A stretch of 47,583 nucleotides of DNA from Thiomonas sp. FB-6 (GTDB lineage Bacteria; Pseudomonadota; Gammaproteobacteria; Burkholderiales; Burkholderiaceae_C), in contig NZ_KB898494.1 of assembly GCF_000377645.1 (NCBI RefSeq), positions 1-47,583 on the forward strand, given 5' to 3'. A model generated the notes under the pieces. It made no database searches and was not told the DNA's origin. It saw only the letters and a program-made list of their open reading frames with translations. The translations under genes were made by a program, and so were the position numbers. The stretch's first letter is position 1; each line of letters opens with the position of its first letter. Below, one piece after another: positions 33,376 to 41,120 of the stretch.

Positions 33376-33704
33376 CGCGCGGCCTCCAGGGCTTGCGCGG
33401 GAGCGGCGGCTTCAGCGCCTTGCGCGGCCGGGGCCAGCTGCACGCGGATGAGTTCGACCACGTCGCGCCCCAGGGCGATGCGCGCGCCTCCCACGCCCAC
33501 CACGGCACCGCGGGCGCCGGGGCCGTGCAGCAGGCGCAACGGCGCGCCCCGGCGAATGCCCAGCATCAGCATGCGCTGCATCATCGCGCGCCCGCCGCCC
33601 ACTTCCTGCACGACGGCGACGGCACCGCGCGCGACGGCCGACAGGGGAATCGCGGGGGAGCCGGGCGCAGGCGCCGCCTCGGACAGCAGGGGTTGGGAAT
33701 CCAT
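33372..33704 (-). CDS. feoA: FeoA SH3-like iron transport protein
   Basis: A 110-residue protein with one FeoA (SH3-like) domain: VVQEVGGGRAMMQRMLMLGI, then RRGAPLRLLHGPGARGAVVG and VELIRV. FeoA is a small cytosolic partner needed for FeoB function. A Pro/Ala-rich N-terminus of about 25 residues and an Ala-rich C-terminal tail extend the usual 75-85 residues. ATG 33704 is chosen because it is the first start downstream of the Fur-type promoter; no strong ribosome site is visible. First gene of the operon. Confidence 0.88.
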   Translation of the reverse strand: MDSQPLLSEAAPAPGSPAIPLSAVARGAVAVVQEVGGGRAMMQRMLMLGIRRGAPLRLLHGPGARGAVVGVGGARIALGRDVVELIRVQLAPAAQGAEAAAPAQALEAAR

Positions 33705-33723
33705 GGATCTGGAAAAAGCTATG

Positions 33724-33744
33724 AAACGAGAACCGTTCTCGTTT
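33724..33744. promoter_or_regulatory. Fur box 1 of feoABC
   Basis: A perfect 10-1-10 palindrome: AAACGAGAAC (33724-33733), one central C, GTTCTCGTTT (33735-33744). GAGAA-N3-TTCTC is the core seen in Fur boxes. On the minus strand it covers the expected transcription start of feoA. Confidence 0.8.
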
Positions 33745-33750
33745 GGCATC

Positions 33751-33789
33751 ATACTAGCCTTTGCACGGATGCGAATCAATGTCATTCGC
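33751..33789 (-). promoter_or_regulatory. feoABC promoter with second Fur-like box
   Basis: On the minus strand TTGATT (33779-33774) and TAGTAT (33756-33751) form a -35/-10 pair with 17-bp spacing. An imperfect palindrome GCGAAT-N7-ATTCGC (33771-33789) overlaps the -35, resembling a weaker Fur site. Two sites flanking the start fit tight iron repression. Confidence 0.7.
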
Positions 33790-33941
33790 GCGCTTTCCTG
33801 ACCCAACGCAGGGTCTGGCAGGGGTCTGTTGCGTCGCAGCAATGCGCCGCGGAGCCCGATGATCCAGGTCAAGGCCGGGGGAGCAGCCGGGGCGCACACT
33901 CGTCGCCGGGTGTGTCCAGGCGCTGCCGCAGGAGTCATCGA

Positions 33942-34925
33942 ATGCAAGTCGGGCGCCGCAAGGCGATGGTCCTTCTGGTGGCCGCGGCCTGCGTGGTGGC
34001 GCTGGCGGGGGTCGCGCTGAGGCAGTGGTTCGGCGCACGGCCGCCCGCCGACATCGTGCTGGTGGGCAACATCGAGGCGCACGAGAGCGTGCTGGGCTTC
34101 AACGCCGTGCAGGCACCCATCGTGCGCCTGGCCGCCGACGAAGGGCAGAGCGTGGCCGCCGGCAGCGTGCTGGCGGTGCTGGACGACAGCAGCTACCGCC
34201 AGCAATTGCGCATCGACGAATCGGCGCAGCAGGTGGCCGAGCGCCAGTTGCAGGTCAACCGCGCCAGCGCGCAGGCAGCGCGCGAACTGCTCTCCTCCGA
34301 CCGGCTGGACCGTCTCGAGAAGCAGCGCGAGTTCGAGCGGGCCCTGGCTCAGTGCGCCGCCGGCGCCCTGTCCACGCAGGCCTGCCAGCAGGCCGAGACG
34401 GCGGCGGGGCAGTCGGACGCGGCCCTCGCGCGCGACCGCGCCCTGGCCCGCGTGGCGCAGGACAATGTCGCCCTGGCGCAGGCCGCCATCGACCAGGCGA
34501 GGGCGCGGGTCGCGCAGGACCGCATCACCCTGGGCTACACCGTGCTGCGCGCTCCCTTCGCCGGCACCATCGCCGTGCGCGAAGCCGAGCCCGGCCAGCT
34601 CGCGGGCCCGGGCGTGGCGGTGTTCACTCTCGACGACCTGGACCATGTCTGGATGCGCGCCTATCTGGAAGAAACCGATCTCGGTCACGTACGCCTGGGG
34701 CAGGACGTCGAATTGCGCAGCGACGGCGCGCCCTCGCGCGTGTTCCACGGGCGCATTTCCTTCATCTCGCCGCAGGCCGAGTTCACACCCAAGACGGTCG
34801 AGACCCAGTCGCAGCGGGTCACCCTGGTCTACCGCATGCGCATCGACGTCCCGAACCCCGGCCACCAGCTGCTGCCGGGCATGCCGGTACAGGCCAGCAT
34901 CCGGCGCCTGCCGGCGGCGCGCTGA
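33942..34925 (+). CDS. HlyD-family adaptor of an ABC exporter (YbhG-like)
   Basis: A 327-residue membrane fusion protein with an N-terminal anchor (MVLLVAAACVVALAGVAL, about residues 9-26). The first lipoyl half is NIEAHESVLGFNAVQAPIVR. A coiled-coil hairpin spans about 85-190, and the second lipoyl half has YTVLRAPFAGTIAVREAEPG. The block DDLDHVWMRAYLEETDLGHV is typical of YbhG/YhiI. AGGAG lies 7 nt before the ATG. First gene of a five-gene exporter operon and divergent from feoABC. It connects the inner-membrane ABC pump to an outer membrane channel; no channel gene is in the cluster. Confidence 0.88.
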   Translation: MQVGRRKAMVLLVAAACVVALAGVALRQWFGARPPADIVLVGNIEAHESVLGFNAVQAPIVRLAADEGQSVAAGSVLAVLDDSSYRQQLRIDESAQQVAERQLQVNRASAQAARELLSSDRLDRLEKQREFERALAQCAAGALSTQACQQAETAAGQSDAALARDRALARVAQDNVALAQAAIDQARARVAQDRITLGYTVLRAPFAGTIAVREAEPGQLAGPGVAVFTLDDLDHVWMRAYLEETDLGHVRLGQDVELRSDGAPSRVFHGRISFISPQAEFTPKTVETQSQRVTLVYRMRIDVPNPGHQLLPGMPVQASIRRLPAAR

Positions 34926-34948
34926 ACCGCGGCAGGGACGGGCGCGTC

Positions 34949-35908
34949 ATGCAGCCTCCGCGCGAACTCGCGCTCCGGGTCCGGGGGCTGCGGCGCGGCT
35001 TCGGCGGTCTCGCCGCGGTGCAGGATCTGGAATTCGACGTGGCGCGCGGCGAGATCTTCGGCCTGGTCGGCCCCGACGGCGCCGGCAAGACCAGCACGCT
35101 GCGCATGCTGGCCGGGGTCATGCGCGCGGACGCCGGCAGCATCGAACTCGACGGCATCGACGTGCGCGCCGACCCCGAGGCGGCCAAGCTGCACCTGAGC
35201 TACATGCCCCAGCGCTTCGGGCTGTACGAGGATCTGAGCGTGCTCGAGAACATCGCCTTCTACGCCGCGCTGTTCGGCCTGTCGCGCTCCCGGCGCGATG
35301 CGCGCGCCGGCGAACTGCTGGCGGCCGCAGGGCTTGCGGGCTTCGAGCGCCGCCTGGCCGGAACCCTCTCCGGCGGCATGAAGCAGAAGCTGGGACTGGT
35401 ATGCGCCTTGATTCACGAACCCCGTGTTTTGCTGCTGGACGAGCCGACCACCGGGGTCGATCCGGTTTCGCGCCGGGATTTCTGGGAAATCCTCTACCGT
35501 CTGCGGGACGGCGGGGTCGCCATCGTCATGGCCACCGCCTACATGGACGAAGCCGAACGCTGCTCCCGCCTGGCGCTGCTGCATGCCGGACGCATGCGCC
35601 TGTGCGACACCCCGCGAGGCCTCAAGCAGGCGATGCCCGGTGCCTTGTTCAGCGTGAGCGGGGGGCCGGCCCGGGCGATACGCGACGCCCTGCGCGGGGC
35701 CCCCGGAGTGCTCGGCGTGCTGTTGATGGGCGACCGCGTGCACGTGCGCGTGCTCGACGCCGCGCAGGGGCCGGGCCTGATCGCCGGGGCCCTGTCGGCC
35801 CATGGGCTGGCGCGGCCGGAGCTGGCCGAAGCCGAGCCGGGCATCGAGGACGTGTTCGTGGCCCTGCTGGGCGAGCCGGCCGCGGGCGAGCCGGGGAGGG
35901 CGCCATGA
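34949..35908 (+). CDS. ABC exporter ATPase 1 (YbhF N-terminal-half type)
   Basis: A 319-residue ABC-2 type ATPase. Walker A GPDGAGKTST (41-50), signature LSGGMKQKLGL and Walker B VLLLDEPTTGVD are intact, but the switch His is replaced by Ala (ATAYMDEAE). A similar loss is known from the first half of E. coli YbhF. About 90 C-terminal residues follow the ATPase domain. In YbhF the two ATPases are fused; here they are separate genes, joined by an ATGA overlap. It probably pairs with the next gene to form one good ATP site and one poor one. Confidence 0.88.
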   Translation: MQPPRELALRVRGLRRGFGGLAAVQDLEFDVARGEIFGLVGPDGAGKTSTLRMLAGVMRADAGSIELDGIDVRADPEAAKLHLSYMPQRFGLYEDLSVLENIAFYAALFGLSRSRRDARAGELLAAAGLAGFERRLAGTLSGGMKQKLGLVCALIHEPRVLLLDEPTTGVDPVSRRDFWEILYRLRDGGVAIVMATAYMDEAERCSRLALLHAGRMRLCDTPRGLKQAMPGALFSVSGGPARAIRDALRGAPGVLGVLLMGDRVHVRVLDAAQGPGLIAGALSAHGLARPELAEAEPGIEDVFVALLGEPAAGEPGRAP

Positions 35909-36843
35909 ACGCGCCCGCCGCCGTGCTGGCGCGGGGTCTGAGCCGGCGCTTCGGGGATTTCGTCGCCGTCGACGCGCTGGACCTGGACATCGCCCGGGGC
36001 GAGGTGATGGGATTCCTCGGGCCCAACGGGGCCGGCAAGTCCACCACCATGCGCCTGCTCTGCGGGCTGCTGAGTCCCTCGGGCGGCAGCGCCACGGTGG
36101 CCGGATTCGACGTGGCCGCGCAGGCCCAGCAGGTGCGCGAACACATCGGCTACATGTCCCAGCGCTTCTCGCTGTACGCGGACCTGACGGTGCGCGAGAA
36201 CCTGCGCTTTTTCGCCGGCATCTATCGCGTGCCCCGCGCCGAGCAGGCCGCGCGCATCGAGGCGGCGCTGAGCATGGCGGATCTGCGGGGCCACGGCGAC
36301 GACAGGGTGGAACACCTGGCCGGCGGCTGGAAGCAGCGCCTGGCGCTGGGCTGCGCCATCCTGCACCGCCCGCCCGTGCTGTTTCTCGACGAGCCGACCT
36401 CCGGCGTGGAGCCCGCCGCGCGCAGGCGCTTCTGGGACCTGATCCACGACCTGGCGGGCGAGGGCGTCACGGTGCTCGTGTCCACCCACTACATGGACGA
36501 GGCCGAATACTGCCATCGCATCGCCCTGATCGACCGCGGGCGCCTGGTGGCCTGCGGCAGTCCCGGCGAGCTGCGGGCGCGCGGCCTGGGCGGCCAGCTC
36601 TGGAGCCTGGGCTGCGACGCCCCCGCGCGTGCCGTGCAGCTGCTGCGCGGCGCGCCCGGCGTGCTGGACGCCAGCATGTTCGGCGACCGCCTGCATCTGC
36701 TGCTCGATGTCGCCGGGCCGGGCATGGAGCCGCTGCTGGGCCGCCTGGCGGCCGCCGGCCTGGGCGCGGAGGCGCCCAGGCGCATCGAGCCCAGCCTCGA
36801 GGACGTGTTCGTGCGCCTGGTGGCGCGCCGGGGGGCGCCGTGA
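35905..36843 (+). CDS. ABC exporter ATPase 2 (YbhF C-terminal-half type)
   Basis: A 312-residue ABC-2 type ATPase. Walker A GPNGAGKST, Walker B VLFLDEPTSGVE and the switch His in VSTHYMDEAEYC are intact, but the signature is LAGGWKQRLAL instead of LSGGQ. That is complementary to ATPase 1, which keeps a normal signature but lacks the switch His. A C-terminal extension similar in layout to that of ATPase 1 suggests duplication. Its start overlaps the previous stop by 4 bp and its stop overlaps the following GTG start. Confidence 0.88.
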   Translation: MNAPAAVLARGLSRRFGDFVAVDALDLDIARGEVMGFLGPNGAGKSTTMRLLCGLLSPSGGSATVAGFDVAAQAQQVREHIGYMSQRFSLYADLTVRENLRFFAGIYRVPRAEQAARIEAALSMADLRGHGDDRVEHLAGGWKQRLALGCAILHRPPVLFLDEPTSGVEPAARRRFWDLIHDLAGEGVTVLVSTHYMDEAEYCHRIALIDRGRLVACGSPGELRARGLGGQLWSLGCDAPARAVQLLRGAPGVLDASMFGDRLHLLLDVAGPGMEPLLGRLAAAGLGAEAPRRIEPSLEDVFVRLVARRGAP

Positions 36844-37976
36844 AGCTGCGTCGCCTGCTGGCGATGGCCTGGAAGGAAGCGCTGCAGATCCGGCGCGATC
36901 CGCGCAGCCTGGCCATCGCGCTGCTCATGCCCCTGATGCAGATGGGGCTGCTCGGCTACGGCGTCAGCCTGGACATCCACCATGTGCCGCTGTGCGTGGA
37001 CGACCGCGTGCACAGCCAGCTCAGCCGCGCGCTGAGCAGCCGCCTCGCGGCGGGACAGTGGTTCGACATCGTCGCCCTGCCCAGCGGTGACGCACAGCTG
37101 CGCGAGGACCTGGACCGCGGGCGCTGCATCGCGGCGGTGGTGATCCCGCAGGACTTCTCGCGCCGCCTGGCCGACACCGGCGTCGCATCGCTGCAGGCCG
37201 TGTTCGACGCCAGCGACGCGAACACCGCAAACGTGGCGCTGGGCTACCTGCAAGGCATCGTCGCGCAGGAGAACGCCGAGTTGCAGGCAAGCTGGTACGC
37301 GGCGCAGGGCCGGCGCCCGGAGGCCCGCGGCCAGGTGGACCTGGAGCCGCGCACCTGGTTCAACGAAAGCCTGGACAGCCGCAACTTCATCATTCCCGGC
37401 GTGGTCGCCGTGATCCTGGCGTTGATCGGCGCGCAACTGACCTCGCTGACCATTTCGCGTGAATGGGAGCGCGGCACCATGGAGCAGCTGATCTCCACGC
37501 CGGTGACCGCTCTCGAGCTCATGCTGGGCAAGCTGCTGCCATACCTGGCCATCAGTTTCGTCGACGCCCTGCTGTGCCTGGGGCTGGCGGTGTTCTGGTT
37601 CCAGGTTCCCTTCCGCGGCAGCGTGGTCTCGCTGCTAGGCGCCACGCTGCTGTTCAGCATGGTGGTGCTGGGCATCGGCTACCTCATCTCGGTGCGCATC
37701 CGCAGCCAGCTCGGCGCCAGCCAGATCGCCCTGCTCGTGACCATGCTGCCCACCACGCTGCTGTCCGGCTACACCTTCCCCATCGACCAGATGCCCGCGC
37801 CCATCCGCGCCATCACCTATCTGGTGTACGCGCGCTACTACGTGAGCATCCTGCGCGGCCTGTTTCTCAAGGGCAGCGGCCTGGCCGCGTTGTGGCAGCC
37901 CCTGCTGGGCCTGCTGAGCTTCGCCGTGGTCATCGTCTGGCTCGCCGCGCGCGCCTTTCACAAGCGGCTGGATTGA
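36840..37976 (+). CDS. ABC-2 exporter permease 1 (YbhS-like)
   Basis: A 378-residue ABC-2 membrane protein. It has one N-terminal membrane segment, a large periplasmic domain (about residues 45-175, with FDASDANTANVALGYLQGIV) and five C-terminal membrane segments beginning FIIPGVVAVILALIGAQLTS. The motif REWERGTMEQLISTPVTALE is a hallmark of YbhS/YhhJ permeases. It starts with GTG at 36840, within the upstream stop (GTGA). With permease 2 it forms the transmembrane pore of the exporter. The substrate is unknown; relatives have been linked to drug or cation efflux. Confidence 0.88.
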   Translation: MKLRRLLAMAWKEALQIRRDPRSLAIALLMPLMQMGLLGYGVSLDIHHVPLCVDDRVHSQLSRALSSRLAAGQWFDIVALPSGDAQLREDLDRGRCIAAVVIPQDFSRRLADTGVASLQAVFDASDANTANVALGYLQGIVAQENAELQASWYAAQGRRPEARGQVDLEPRTWFNESLDSRNFIIPGVVAVILALIGAQLTSLTISREWERGTMEQLISTPVTALELMLGKLLPYLAISFVDALLCLGLAVFWFQVPFRGSVVSLLGATLLFSMVVLGIGYLISVRIRSQLGASQIALLVTMLPTTLLSGYTFPIDQMPAPIRAITYLVYARYYVSILRGLFLKGSGLAALWQPLLGLLSFAVVIVWLAARAFHKRLD

Positions 37977-37979
37977 ACC

Positions 37980-39116
37980 GTGTTCGAGCGCATCCGGGTC
38001 ATGCTCTTCAAGGAGTTCCTGCAGATCCGCAGGGACCGCTGGGCCATGCTGCGCCTGGTGCTGCCGCTGGTGCTGCAGATGCTCGTGTTCGGCTACGCGG
38101 CGACCTTCACCGTGCACCACGCGGCCACGGTGGTGCTCGACCTGGACCACAGCCAAGCCAGCCGCGCGATGGTCTCGCGTTTCGTCGCCTCCGGGCATTT
38201 CGACGTGGTCGAGCAGGTGAGCACCGAGGCCGCGTTGCGCCAGGCCCTGGACGACGACCGGGCCGTGATCGGGCTGCGCATCGACGCCGGCTTCTCCCGC
38301 GCCTTGCTCGGCGCCGGCAACGCTCCGCTGCAGGTGGTGGTGGACGGCACCAATTCCAACACCGCGCTGATCGCCCTGGGTTACGTCGGGCAGATCGCAG
38401 CGGCCTTCGGTTCCGCCTATGCCGCGCCCCTCCCGGGCGCGCTTCCCCGTGCGCTCTCCCCGGCGGTCGTGCCGTCGATCCAGCTGCAGGCCACGCCCTG
38501 GTTCAACGCCGGGCTCGAGGACCGCTGGTTTTTCATTCCCGGGGTCATCGGCAGCCTGGCCCTGCTGCAGGTGGTGAGCCTGACCGCCTTCGCCATCGTG
38601 CGCGAGCGCGAGGTGGGCACGCTGGAGCAGATCATGGTGAGCCCCATCCGCCCGGTGGAGTTCATCCTGGGCAAGACCCTGCCGTTCCTGCTCATCGGGC
38701 TGGCGGACATCGCGCTGGTCAGCGCCATCGGTGTGTTCTGGTTCGGCGTGCCCCTGCGCGGCAGCCTGGGCACCATGCTGCTGGCGGCCGTGCTGTTCCT
38801 GGGCGCCGCGGTCGGGCTGGGCCTGCTGCTGTCCACCTTCTCGCGCACCCAGCAGCAGGCCTTCGCGCTGAACTTCTTTTTCGTGAACCCCTTTTTCATT
38901 CTCTCGGGCTTTGCCTTCCCCATCGCCGCCATGCCGGCGGCGCTGCGTGCCTTCACGCTGATCAATCCGCTGCGCTACTACCTCGTGGTGCTGCGCGCGG
39001 TGTTCCTCAAGGGCGTCGGCCCCGCCGCTCTGTGGCCCGAGCTCGGCGCCCTCGCGCTGCTGGCCGCCGCGATGCTGGGCATCAGCGTGCTGCGCTTTCG
39101 CGCATCGATGGACTGA
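37980..39116 (+). CDS. ABC-2 exporter permease 2 (YbhR-like)
   Basis: A 378-residue paralogue of permease 1 with the same plan: an N-terminal segment, a periplasmic domain containing VVDGTNSNTALIALGYVGQI, and C-terminal membrane segments with VREREVGTLEQIMVSPIRPV. It starts with GTG at 37980, 3 bp after the previous stop, and ends the five-gene adaptor-ATPase-ATPase-permease-permease operon. A hairpin with a T-run follows directly. Confidence 0.88.
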   Translation: MFERIRVMLFKEFLQIRRDRWAMLRLVLPLVLQMLVFGYAATFTVHHAATVVLDLDHSQASRAMVSRFVASGHFDVVEQVSTEAALRQALDDDRAVIGLRIDAGFSRALLGAGNAPLQVVVDGTNSNTALIALGYVGQIAAAFGSAYAAPLPGALPRALSPAVVPSIQLQATPWFNAGLEDRWFFIPGVIGSLALLQVVSLTAFAIVREREVGTLEQIMVSPIRPVEFILGKTLPFLLIGLADIALVSAIGVFWFGVPLRGSLGTMLLAAVLFLGAAVGLGLLLSTFSRTQQQAFALNFFFVNPFFILSGFAFPIAAMPAALRAFTLINPLRYYLVVLRAVFLKGVGPAALWPELGALALLAAAMLGISVLRFRASMD

Positions 39117-39121
39117 AAATT

Positions 39122-39175
39122 ACCAGAGGCAAGCATCTGCCTGCGCCGGGTCGAGGCAAATCTCCTCTGGTTTTC
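39122..39175 (+). terminator. Terminator of the ABC exporter operon
   Basis: ACCAGAGG (39122-39129) pairs with CCTCTGGT (39164-39171) and is followed by TTTCCC, 5 bp after the permease stop. The 34-nt loop is long but can fold further inside. Confidence 0.6.
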
Positions 39176-39225
39176 CCGGGGACATTCGTTCATTGCGATA
39201 AATAAACTGCAGGAATCGCCAACAC

Positions 39226-39265
39226 CCGCGGCAGGCGCTGCCGCGGCCCGGCCGTGGGGCCGGGC
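39226..39265 (+). promoter_or_regulatory. Two leader hairpins before the orphan binding protein
   Basis: CCGCGGCAG-gcg-CTGCCGCGG (39226-39246) abuts GCCCGGCC-gtgg-GGCCGGGC (39246-39265), ending 17 bp before the ATG. They may stabilise the leader. The A/T-rich stretch near 39198-39208 (GCGATAAATAA) is the only -10-like sequence in this gap. Confidence 0.4.
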
Positions 39266-39282
39266 GCAACCTGGAGTGCATC

Positions 39283-40605
39283 ATGTCCGAACGACAAGCA
39301 GCCCGCCGTGCAGACGGCGCCGAGGCCGGCGGCGGCCGCCGCGAATTCCTGGGGGCCGCCGGTGCCGCGGCCGCCGCGCTGGCACTGCCGCAGGCCGCGC
39401 GCGCCGCGGGCAGCGACGCGGTGCGCGTGGGCTTCGTCAGCCCGCTGACCGGGCCGCTGGCGGGCTTCGGCCAGACCGACCCCTTCATCATCGACCTGGT
39501 GCGCAAGCGCACCGGCGGCAAGCTGAAGTCGGGCGCCTCGACGCTGGCCCTGGAGATCCTGCCGCGCGACACCCAGTCCGACCCGTCGCGGGCCTCCCAG
39601 CTAGCCAAGGAACTGATCAACGAGCATCACGTGGACCTGATGCTCGCGACCTCCACCCCGGAAGTGGTCAATCCGGTCGCCGACGCCTGCGAGGCCGCCG
39701 GCGTGCCCTGCCTGTCCACGGTCGACCCCTGGGAATCCTGGTATTTCGGGCGCGGAGCGAAGCCCGGGCAGCCCTCGCCCTTCCACTGGACCTACCACTT
39801 CTCCTTCGGCGTGGCGCAGTTCGCGGCCATGTACCTGTCGATCTGGGACCTGATGCCCACCAACAAGGTGGTGGGCGCGCTGTACCCGAACGACGCCGAC
39901 GGCAACGCGCTGCGCGAGCACCTGGTGCCCGCGCTGGAGAAGGCCGGCTACAAGGTGGTGGACCCGGGCGCCTACCAGGACGGCACGACCAACTTCTCCG
40001 CGCAGATCCAGAAGTTCAGGTCCGCCGGGGTGCAGATCCTCACCGGCGCGCCGCTGCCCAACGACTTCGCCGTGTTCCTGCGCCAGGCGGCACAGCAGGG
40101 GCTGGCGCGCCAGCTGCGCATCGTCACGCCCGCCAAGGTGGGGCTGTTCCCCTCCGACGTGCAGGCGCTGGGCCGGCTGGGCCTGGGCATCGCCACCGGG
40201 GCCTACTGGTCGCCGGCCTTCCCCTACGTCTCGCCGGTGGCCGGCGTGGGCGGCCAGCAACTGGTCGACGCCTACCAGAAGGCCTCGGGCAAGCAGTGGA
40301 CCCAGCAGCTCGGCGCCTCGCTGTCGCTGTTCGACGCGGGCCTGGGCGCCTTGGCGCGCAGCGGCGCGCCGAAGGACCGCAACGCCGTGATCCAGGCCAT
40401 CCGCGAGCTCGACGTGGTCACCACGGTGGGGCGCGTGAACTTCCGCGACGGCCCGGTGCCCAACGTGGCGACCACGCCGCTGGTGGGCGCGCAATGGCTG
40501 GCCGCACCCTCCGGCAGCCGCTTCCCGCTGGAGTACCTGACCGTCGAGCACGCCGACGATCCCAAGGTGCGCATCGAGACCAGGCTGCATCGCTATCACA
40601 TCTGA
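39283..40605 (+). CDS. Orphan ABC substrate-binding protein (Leu/Ile/Val or amide type)
   Basis: A 440-residue periplasmic-binding protein of the Peripla_BP_6 type used by branched-chain amino acid, amide and aromatic-acid importers. The N-terminus has a Tat-like signal (GRREFLGAAGAAAAALALPQ, cleavage after ARA). The mature part opens VRVGFVSPLTGPLAGFGQTD and contains ELINEHHVDLMLATSTPEVV and YQDGTTNFSAQIQKFRSAGV. No permease or ATPase genes adjoin it, so it must borrow a transporter or act as a sensor. It is followed 10 bp later by a DUF3237 gene and faces the paa operon, so an aromatic acid is a reasonable but unproven ligand. Confidence 0.85.
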   Translation: MSERQAARRADGAEAGGGRREFLGAAGAAAAALALPQAARAAGSDAVRVGFVSPLTGPLAGFGQTDPFIIDLVRKRTGGKLKSGASTLALEILPRDTQSDPSRASQLAKELINEHHVDLMLATSTPEVVNPVADACEAAGVPCLSTVDPWESWYFGRGAKPGQPSPFHWTYHFSFGVAQFAAMYLSIWDLMPTNKVVGALYPNDADGNALREHLVPALEKAGYKVVDPGAYQDGTTNFSAQIQKFRSAGVQILTGAPLPNDFAVFLRQAAQQGLARQLRIVTPAKVGLFPSDVQALGRLGLGIATGAYWSPAFPYVSPVAGVGGQQLVDAYQKASGKQWTQQLGASLSLFDAGLGALARSGAPKDRNAVIQAIRELDVVTTVGRVNFRDGPVPNVATTPLVGAQWLAAPSGSRFPLEYLTVEHADDPKVRIETRLHRYHI

Positions 40606-40615
40606 GCCCCGAGCC

Positions 40616-41083
40616 ATGCAGCAGATCCCGACGCCCGGGCTGGAATGGTTCGCCGACTTCGAGGTCGAGGTCGGCGCGCCCATCGAGGTCGGGCGCACGC
40701 AGCACGGGCTGCGGCGCCTGATTCCCATCCTGGGCGGCAGCGCCCGCGGCGAGGGCTGGAGCGCCAGCGTGCTGCCCGGCGGCGCCGACCACCAGGCCGT
40801 GCTCACGCCGCGCCTGGTGGAACTCGACGCCCGCTACGTGCTGCGTACCGACGGGGGCGACTGCATCTACGTGCACAACCGCGCCATCCGCTGCGCGCCC
40901 GAGGCGGTGACGGCACGGCTCATGCGCGGCGAGCCGGTGCCGCCCGAGGAGGTGTACTTCCGCTGCACGCCCAGTTTCGAGGCCTCCGCGCCGGCCTGGC
41001 AGTGGATCACCGAGCAGGTGTTTCTCGGCTCCGGCGTGCGCACGCCGGACAAGGTGCTGATGCGCTTTTTCCGCGTCCTGTGA
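40616..41083 (+). CDS. DUF3237 family protein
   Basis: A 155-residue protein of the DUF3237 family, predicted all-beta. Recognised by the N-terminal EVGAPIEVGRTQHGLRRLIP with GGSARGEGWSASVLPGGADH, the central DARYVLRTDGGDCIYVHNRA and the C-terminal SAPAWQWITEQVFLGSGVRT. Its biochemical function is not known; members often sit beside catabolic or transport genes. The start is 10 bp after the stop of the binding-protein gene, so the two are almost certainly co-transcribed. No signal peptide, so it is cytosolic. Confidence 0.85.
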   Translation: MQQIPTPGLEWFADFEVEVGAPIEVGRTQHGLRRLIPILGGSARGEGWSASVLPGGADHQAVLTPRLVELDARYVLRTDGGDCIYVHNRAIRCAPEAVTARLMRGEPVPPEEVYFRCTPSFEASAPAWQWITEQVFLGSGVRTPDKVLMRFFRVL

Positions 41084-41092
41084 CCGCCCCCG

Positions 41093-41113
41093 GGGCCGGG
41101 CCGTGCCCGGCCC
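41093..41113. terminator. Bidirectional hairpin between DUF3237 and paaE
   Basis: GGGCCGGGC (41093-41101) pairs with GCCCGGCCC (41105-41113) over a 3-nt loop in the 37-bp gap between two convergent genes. There is no T-run, but the placement suggests a shared transcription end. Confidence 0.55.
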
Positions 41114-41120
41114 GCGCCCT

